From Laburnicola sp. R22_1 (lineage: Eukaryota; Ascomycota; Dothideomycetes; Pleosporales; Didymosphaeriaceae), in the NCBI GenBank assembly GCA_014281115.1, contig JACONQ010000002.1, positions 4,030,001-4,094,000 of the forward strand: a stretch of 64,000 bases of DNA. The letters run 5' to 3'. The notes below the pieces were generated by a model. The model saw only the letters and a program-made list of their open reading frames with translations. It did not search any database and had not been told where the DNA came from. A program made the translations under genes and the position numbers. Position 1 is the first letter of the stretch. Every line of letters begins with the position of its first letter. Of this stretch, positions 58,772-64,000 are shown piece after piece.

Positions 58772-59894
58772 ATGTATATCCCCAACACCAGGTGGACATG
58801 GGCCTTCATGTTGACCGCCGTCACCCAGGCCGTCATCGCCCTCGGCCTCGAAGCGTACGTCTGCTCAACATGCCCTTGCTGCGCCCTTGCTGACCCATAC
58901 TGCGCAGATACGTCTTCGCTAGGTTCCACAACGCCCTGAAGAAGGATGTCCCCGACCACAACGAGTCTCGCACCATCCCCACCTATCTTGCCGTCTTCAT
59001 GTTCGGCTACATCTACCAGATCGCCTTGGTCTATGACGCGCTTCTCCAAAAGAACACCATTCAGGTCATTGGCCTGGTGCTATATAACCTCGGTATTCTC
59101 ATCTATGCCGCAATCCAATTCGATCAAATCGAGGAAGCCATCGAGGCGCTCAAAGCGATTGGTGGGGTTGCCGACTTGAAAGTTTGGGCGAAAATTCAGG
59201 CAGAGCTGATTGCTCTTCCCATATTGATGGCAGTCGCTACCATAATCTTCGCCTTCGTTGCTTGGAAGCTGTATGATGAATTTGCTTGGTCCATCTACAA
59301 GCATATCAGTGCTGATCTACGCATGAAGAGGCGATACTTGACTTACCAGGTACGGCTTGCCTCGACTCTAGCCATACACCATGCTCACTTGTCCAGATTT
59401 ACATCGCGCTACTCAAGTTCGATTTCTTCTTCTTCCTAGCATTCACAGTCCAATTCCTCGTCGTCGTCGAAAACACCTCCACCGTCGAACTTGCGCTTAC
59501 GGCTGCTGCCCTCGTCATTACGTTTGTGCTCCTCTTTCTGGCTGCTTGGTGGGTCCGTCGCGAAGCTGTGGTCGGCATGATTGTTGTCATCGTCCTCTAC
59601 TTCTGCGCCCTCGGCTACTTCCTGTTCAAGCTCGTGCGAATGTACGCAGCGGACGCGGCGCGCCTGGAGGATTACAGACCTGCCCGCAAGTCCTTGACGA
59701 GTTTTGCTGCCCTCACCATCTTGCTGTTAGTGGTGACCATCGTCACTGCCTGCATCTGCACACACAACTTCAACAAGGGCTTGAAGCCGTTCGTCAACGA
59801 GAAGAGCGTGCGACAAAACGATAAGCCGGGATACAGCAACGAGATGCCTTCACTAAGCGGACCAACTCCTACGTCACGGATGGAGATCGACTAG
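58772..59894 (+). CDS. UPF0658 family Golgi membrane protein
   Basis: A multi-pass membrane protein of the fungal UPF0658 family, annotated in yeast relatives as Golgi-located with no known activity. Exons 58772-58854, 58908-59349 and 59397-59894 join in frame (introns of 53 and 47 nt) for at least 340 aa. Helices include WTWAFMLTAVTQAVIALGLE, YLAVFMFGYIYQIALVYDAL, the region LIALPILMAVATIIFAFVAW, FFFFLAFTVQFLVVV and later pairs, about seven in all. The C-terminus is soluble. The frame is open back to 58569. The residues just before the first ATG (GYHHREGFPTELPPVVRRKR) look conserved, so the true start is probably an upstream exon that I could not place. The start given is the first ATG in the open frame. 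Confidence 0.85.
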
Positions 59895-60610
59895 CTGGTC
59901 CTAAAGTAGACCATGCCTCTTTTTCTTATTGTACTTCACAACACCGAAACGATCTCTGGGTTGCGTTATGCGAAGCATAGCTCTGGTCTGGAAATCGATC
60001 AGAGCGGTTGGCGTTTTTTGGACTATACCCGAGTCTTTGCTCGAAAGGACTGGGCTGGTTGGTTTTAGGAGTTGGGCCGGAGCTGGAATTGGTCAACTCC
60101 AGACAGACTGGAATGGATTGCTTCCAGATCTTATATACCACGCATGCAGTGCCATGGGCTTTTTTTTTTTTGGACGGCCTTTGTACAGCCTTTGTACAGA
60201 AGAACCTGTCTTGTCTTTTTAGAGTATGTGCTGCGATTCGATCAGTGCGCAAGGAATAATTTGGGATGTAGTGGTAGACAGTGTAGTGATGAGATGAGGT
60301 TGGTTCTTGACTACCATGCACGAATGCATAATGACTACGTGGTCCAGAATGGATGTTAAGTTTTGTCATTGACAATTTGACCGTGGCACGCACCGGTGCG
60401 GAGCGCATCGGAACGTGGTACATAGTGCCACGCGGTCACGGCAAGGGCCCGAGCTCCCTGAGACAGGGTCCACGCAACGACATCATCGGTCCGCCCAGCT
60501 GCAAGCTAGTTGCACGCCTCTCTTTGCACAGAACACTCTTGTCGCTCTTTGACTTCTTATACACAATCTTCTTAGTATTGAGTCGTGTAATACAGGGAAT
60601 AGCCGCGAAA
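59895..60610. other. intergenic
   Basis: About 715 bases. Contains a homopolymer run of T (about 60,161-60,172). Small ORFs have no support. The Sym1 promoter lies at the right end; no TATA box is evident. Confidence 0.5.
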
Positions 60611-61481
60611 ATGTTCCGTTGGTAGGTCGAAGAATGAGAAGGGCTGAGCAGGGGAGTCAAGTAGAAGGGAAGCTAATTGAACGTGCAATAGGTACCAGGC
60701 GAAGCTCAAGAGCGCACCGCTGCTCACGCAGAGCATTACGACCGCGGTACGACATGACAATTTCTTTAGTCCCCTCGGGTTCCACCGACTTCGAAGCACT
60801 GGCCGTACTTCTAACTGTCTAACGACTTTTCGAGACGGGACGAGATAAGAGAAGGAAAACTGGACAAGGGACATGAGAAGCAACGTAAGTGCTGATATAC
60901 ACAATGGCAGGTCTTATTCGCAACTGGCGACGTCATGGCCCAACAAGGCGTGGAAAGGAAAGGCCTAGACAAGCACGACCTCACGCGGACAGGCCGCATG
61001 TTCGCCTACGGCGGCGGTAAGCCTCCTTCCTCCACCGTTCCTTTTCCCCTCTCTATTCATCTCAACCATTCTAATACCCACACCAGCAATCTTCGGCCCC
61101 GCGGCCACAAAATGGTACTCCTTCCTCGCCAGCCGCGTACACCTCAGCACCACAAACCGCACCATCGCCGCCCGCGTCGCCTGCGACCAATTCCTCTTCG
61201 CCCCCGTCAACATGACGCTCTTCCTCTCCAGCATGGCCTACTTCGAAGGCGCGAGCCCCCGCACACGCCTCGCCAATGCCTGGGTCCCCGGCATGACGAA
61301 CAACTTCCTCCTGTGGCCGTGGGTCCAGGCGGTCAATTTCAAACTCGTGCCTTTGGAGCATAGGGTCTTGGTGGTCAATTTCGTAGCGCTGGGCTGGAAC
61401 TGCTACCTTAGCTATTTGAATTCGCATGGCCAGGATGGGACCGAGTCGACGTTGGAGAAGATTGGGGACCATGTGACGTGA
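60611..61481 (+). CDS. SYM1: Sym1/Mpv17/PMP22-family membrane protein, 188 aa
   Basis: An inner mitochondrial membrane protein of the Mpv17 family, linked in yeast to heat stress and ethanol metabolism. Four exons: 60611-60621 (11 nt), 60692-60746, 60911-61016 and 61087-61481. Their junctions restore [20 protein letters not shown] followed by [20 protein letters not shown], the family start W-Y-x-x-L-x-x-x-P-L-x-T-x-x-x-x-x-x-x-L-x-x-x-G-D. Later hallmarks are [45 protein letters not shown], and [20 protein letters not shown] with the N-F-x-x-V-P and W-N-x-Y-L-S endings. There are four hydrophobic segments. Length suits the family (about 170-200). The short first exon is chosen because it alone gives the conserved N-terminus with a proper GTAGGT donor. 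Confidence 0.9.
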
Positions 61482-61708
61482 GAGGATGGCTGCGCACCAT
61501 ATCGAATTTTCGCCAATTGGTATCGATGTTTTCGGATGGAATAGATGGGCAAGTGGTGGAAATATGTGGGCCTCCTTGCCTTGTGCACAATACCCTATAG
61601 ATGTTAGTTAGCCGGTGCAAGGGATGAGTCGTTGAGAGCATGCCGAGCGGCTTCGTTTGTGATACGGCCTCTACTATCACGAGTTGCGTGCAGTCGACAA
61701 CCAAAATG

Positions 61709-61816
61709 GGCCATTGCAGTGATGGGCCTTTTATGCAATAGTAATTACTATTATATAATAATTACTATCTTAGCAAAATAGTAATTACTATCGAATCGCC
61801 CATCACTGGGCCATTG
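61709..61816. mobile_element. 92-bp hAT-type MITE with perfect 8-bp target duplication
   Basis: The element spans 61717-61808. It begins CAGTGATGGGC and ends GCCCATCACTG, perfect 11-bp terminal inverted repeats of the hAT type (CAGNGNTGGGC-like). It is flanked on both sides by GGCCATTG (61709-61716 and 61809-61816), an exact 8-bp target duplication as made by hAT transposases. The inside is an AT-rich, nearly palindromic stretch with repeated AGTAATTACTAT. There is no coding capacity, so it must have been moved by a transposase made elsewhere. The intact duplication and repeats suggest a recent insertion. Confidence 0.88.
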
Positions 61817-62192
61817 TCAATCAAGCCGTAGATGATCAAATCATATGCGAACTACGCCTCACACACACTATGCATGATACACAATCAAAGCACACTTGCA
61901 AAAAAGCACAAAAAAGAATCCCACATTCACACATGACATTCAAAGCATCCTACTTTAACTGGGCCCCCACCTCCCCCTCACTCACTCCCTCAACCTTCAA
62001 CCTTCAACCTCTATAAAATGTCCATCTCCACACCAGACAACAGGTGCAGCGCCACATCGTCACTCCCTCCCTCCCTCCCCCAACCCCAGAATAACCAAAA
62101 ATTAAACCAAAATGAAAAGAAAACAAGCCCAACTAAAAGAACCGAAAGCAAGCAAATAGAAATTACAACTCGTCTGTCTGTGTGCCCAAATC

Positions 62193-62226
62193 AATGCTGC
62201 TGCTGCTGCTACTGCTACTGCTACAG
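62193..62226. repeat. CTG/CTA trinucleotide microsatellite
   Basis: A run of CTGCTG units grading into CTACTG units. Likely in an untranslated or intergenic stretch; no frame supports coding. Confidence 0.7.
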
Positions 62227-62664
62227 CAATTTCTCAGCCCCTTCCGTCTTCTCCATTAAACAACTCCTCAAGTTGAAAACACCCCGCTTGCTTGCCTGCT
62301 TGCCACCAAAAAAAAGAAAAAAAAAGAAGAAGTTCCAAAACAAAAACGCCCATCTCATGCAAATATTAATCCTCCAATGTCGCTTGCGCACGCTCGCACG
62401 CACTGACGGACTGGACTGGCCACAAAATAAACAGGAGCTACTCCCATTGAAGATGATGCCAGAAAAAAAAGATGAGTGTTGTGCAACTTGGCATAGCAGG
62501 TCCACATCTTACACAGCGCTTCCGCCTTTCCGCCCCCTTTCTCGTTCCAGCGGCAAATTCCTCCATAGAAATGTGCCCACAACGCATAGTCAATGTGTCC
62601 GCCACGCATAGACAAACAATGTCTTTCAAAAATGGCGTAATCAGCTCACACGCGCTGCCCATTG

Positions 62665-64000
62665 TTACCGGTCCTCTCTTCCCCTCTGTCTTCCCATTCT
62701 TCTGAAGAAGTCCATCACTCTCTTCGAGCTGCCACTCGACCCCTTGTTCGCCCCACCCTCATCATAGGCATCTGCAAATTTTCTGCTCTTCTGCAAGACA
62801 CCCTTCCTCTGCTGTTCTTGTGGCACCTCGCCACCCATTCCCGGCGGATATTGCGGACGGTGACTCTGGTTGTGGCTCGGCATCTGAGCCACGGGCTCAC
62901 TGGCTTCGGAATCATTTCTGTGATGACGGTAAGGTCGGTTGGCGTTCGAGGGGTGGGGTTCTCGTGGACCTGGAAATTTGTCATCGCCAACAGGGGGAGA
63001 AGCGTAGTCGAACTGGGTCTGGTTTGGGGGAGCCGAAGCCGGTCCACCGCGTCTGTCGTGGTGGCCATCGTAGGCAGCTGGAACGTTGCTTTCCGTGGTG
63101 CTCTGACTAGGAGACCGGGAACCCCCTCGTCCATGGGCCATACCGCCAGGACGGGAACCGGCTCGCGGGCGATTAGAAGCAGTTGTTGAGCCGCGGCGTT
63201 CCGAATGTGTTGTGGCCGGCATACTTTCTCTATGGTTCGAGGTAAAGGTCTTTGATAATGATGAAGGCAGCAATGAGAATCGGCGCGAGGATTTGCCCGT
63301 GTTGTTGGAGTCATTAGTAGGTTTACGCGAAAAGCCAAAAGACGTTCGCCGGCTCGACTCGGTGCTCTGTCGGGGCATCGGATCATTGACAATGGACCCA
63401 GGCATAGAGGTGGGAGGGTAAAATTTTTGCTGCCTGTTTTCGTACGTGTAGTTCGAGTTTTGGGAGATGGAAGATTCCTTGGGATCTTGCGTGTAAGACG
63501 GTTGACGGTTCGAAAACATCGACGTCACCCTACCCAAGGTCTCACTAACCGTGTTCGAGCGCTTGTGTCCCTTGGATTCAGCTTGAAGCGATTGCACTCG
63601 CTGGGAGCTGGGTTGGCCAATGCTCGGCTGACCCATGTTTGCATCGCCTTGTGCTATCGGTCCCGAGATAGAATATTGTTTGCCCTTTGGCTGGGAAAAC
63701 CGGCCCTCCACATTGGTTTGAGCAACAGTCGCAGTGGCAGGCTGACTGTATGAGTTCCCCCTTGATGGCAAGCGCGAGTTTGCACCCAGTGTTCCGCCTG
63801 TTGAAGGACGCGCCGCGGATGTGGCAGGCATCGTACCAAAAGCATTATAATCTGAAACAGATCTCTGAGGTTCTCGTCCTGGTCGCGATGGGGCGGCTGA
63901 ACGGTTTGAACGAGCATTGTAGCCGTCTGTAGCGGGTACCTCAGTCGGGCCTGAATCCTTGACACGAGATTTCGAAGCAGTCGCAGGAGCCGTCGGGGGT
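62665..64000 (-). CDS. disordered Ser/Pro/Arg-rich protein, C-terminal part, cut by the window edge
   Basis: The minus-strand frame is open from the right window edge to a stop at 62665, giving at least 444 residues. An internal Met at 63831 could be misread as the start, but the frame runs on upstream with the same composition (SKSRVKDSGPTEVPATDGYN and so on). The protein is rich in Ser, Asn, Gln, Pro and Arg, with many sites of the form R-x-x-S (RRTSFGF, RRFSLLPSS, RRGSTT). The conserved-looking C-terminus is KGVLQKSRKFADAYDEGGAN followed by KRVMDFFRRMGRQRGRE, a basic amphipathic helix that could bind membrane or a partner. Family not recognised; the N-terminal domains lie outside the window. 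Confidence 0.75.
   Translation of the reverse strand, partial: PPTAPATASKSRVKDSGPTEVPATDGYNARSNRSAAPSRPGREPQRSVSDYNAFGTMPATSAARPSTGGTLGANSRLPSRGNSYSQPATATVAQTNVEGRFSQPKGKQYSISGPIAQGDANMGQPSIGQPSSQRVQSLQAESKGHKRSNTVSETLGRVTSMFSNRQPSYTQDPKESSISQNSNYTYENRQQKFYPPTSMPGSIVNDPMPRQSTESSRRTSFGFSRKPTNDSNNTGKSSRRFSLLPSSLSKTFTSNHRESMPATTHSERRGSTTASNRPRAGSRPGGMAHGRGGSRSPSQSTTESNVPAAYDGHHDRRGGPASAPPNQTQFDYASPPVGDDKFPGPREPHPSNANRPYRHHRNDSEASEPVAQMPSHNQSHRPQYPPGMGGEVPQEQQRKGVLQKSRKFADAYDEGGANKGSSGSSKRVMDFFRRMGRQRGREDR

Larger units (their letters stand above)
61482..62664. other. intergenic between two convergent genes
   Basis: About 1.2 kb without a supported gene. Holds the hAT-type MITE at 61717-61808, a CT-rich tract near 62,060, a trinucleotide repeat near 62,193 and A-rich stretches near 62,310. 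ORFs at 62018-62611 and on the minus strand reflect low-complexity DNA. Confidence 0.6.

Noticed and set aside
57863..58893. 235- and 176-codon plus-strand ORFs before the UPF0658 gene
   Set aside because: Pro/Ser/Arg-rich in several overlapping frames, as expected of a CT-rich tract; they do not continue into the membrane protein frame.
62018..62611. 197-codon plus-strand ORF near the right end
   Set aside because: Its translation follows homopolymer and CTG-repeat DNA (runs of Cys, Lys); no conserved domain.
29407..64000. secondary-metabolite or effector cluster
   Set aside because: No synthase, transporter, secreted small Cys-rich protein or pathway-specific regulator was found; neighbours are housekeeping genes.
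1..64000. CRISPR array or prokaryotic system
   Set aside because: Introns, complex I and Tim subunits and LTR elements show nuclear fungal DNA; no spaced direct-repeat array was seen.

Overview
The window is nuclear DNA of a filamentous ascomycete. Short (about 48-70 nt) GT-AG introns, an Sln1-type hybrid histidine kinase, Gwt1, Tim10, Sym1 and a fungal STAND-type protein all point that way. A 29 kb AT-rich block joined abruptly to ordinary gene-dense DNA is the two-speed pattern seen in many Dothideomycetes (for example Pleosporales). The exact lineage is inference.

Left part (1 to about 29,110): an AT-rich block with no intact gene. Stop codons are dense and TpA is very frequent, as expected after repeat-induced point mutation (RIP). 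Two dead LTR retrotransposons of the Ty3/Gypsy class can be delimited. Element A (10833-19173) has 206-bp LTRs running TG...CA and a 5-bp target duplication. It sits inside the right end of an older TA-flanked terminal-inverted-repeat element, so the order of insertion can be read. Element B (20238-28390) has about 210-bp LTRs and recognisable gag zinc knuckle, protease, RT, RNase H, integrase and probable chromodomain remnants. Between A and B lies a telomere-like TTAGGG/CCCTAA palindrome. The first 9.4 kb holds older decay, including a retropepsin remnant and a tandem repeat coding a hexapeptide. A roughly 160-bp patch near 9.4 kb escaped mutation.

Right part (29,110-64,000): sixteen genes, mostly housekeeping. 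In order: an unknown 268-aa protein (+); Sln1-type osmosensing histidine kinase in five exons (+); RING finger protein (-); ZZ zinc-finger protein (-); alpha/beta hydrolase (+); a 3.2 kb gene-poor stretch; BTB/POZ protein (-); complex I subunit NDUFB8 (-) and Tim10 (+) sharing a 262-bp divergent promoter; a large low-complexity protein in four exons (-); Gwt1 (+); Sfr1/Mei5-like repair protein (+); short-chain dehydrogenase (+); a broken STAND/NACHT gene (+); UPF0658 Golgi membrane protein (+); Sym1/Mpv17 with an 11-nt coding first exon (+); and the C-terminal part of a disordered protein running off the right edge (-).

The genes do not form a biosynthetic cluster. The most distinctive points are a 92-bp hAT-type MITE with a perfect 8-bp target duplication downstream of Sym1, the datable nested insertion in the AT-rich block, the telomere-like palindrome, and the STAND gene that breaks just after its Walker A motif. 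I found no CRISPR array, rRNA or convincing tRNA.
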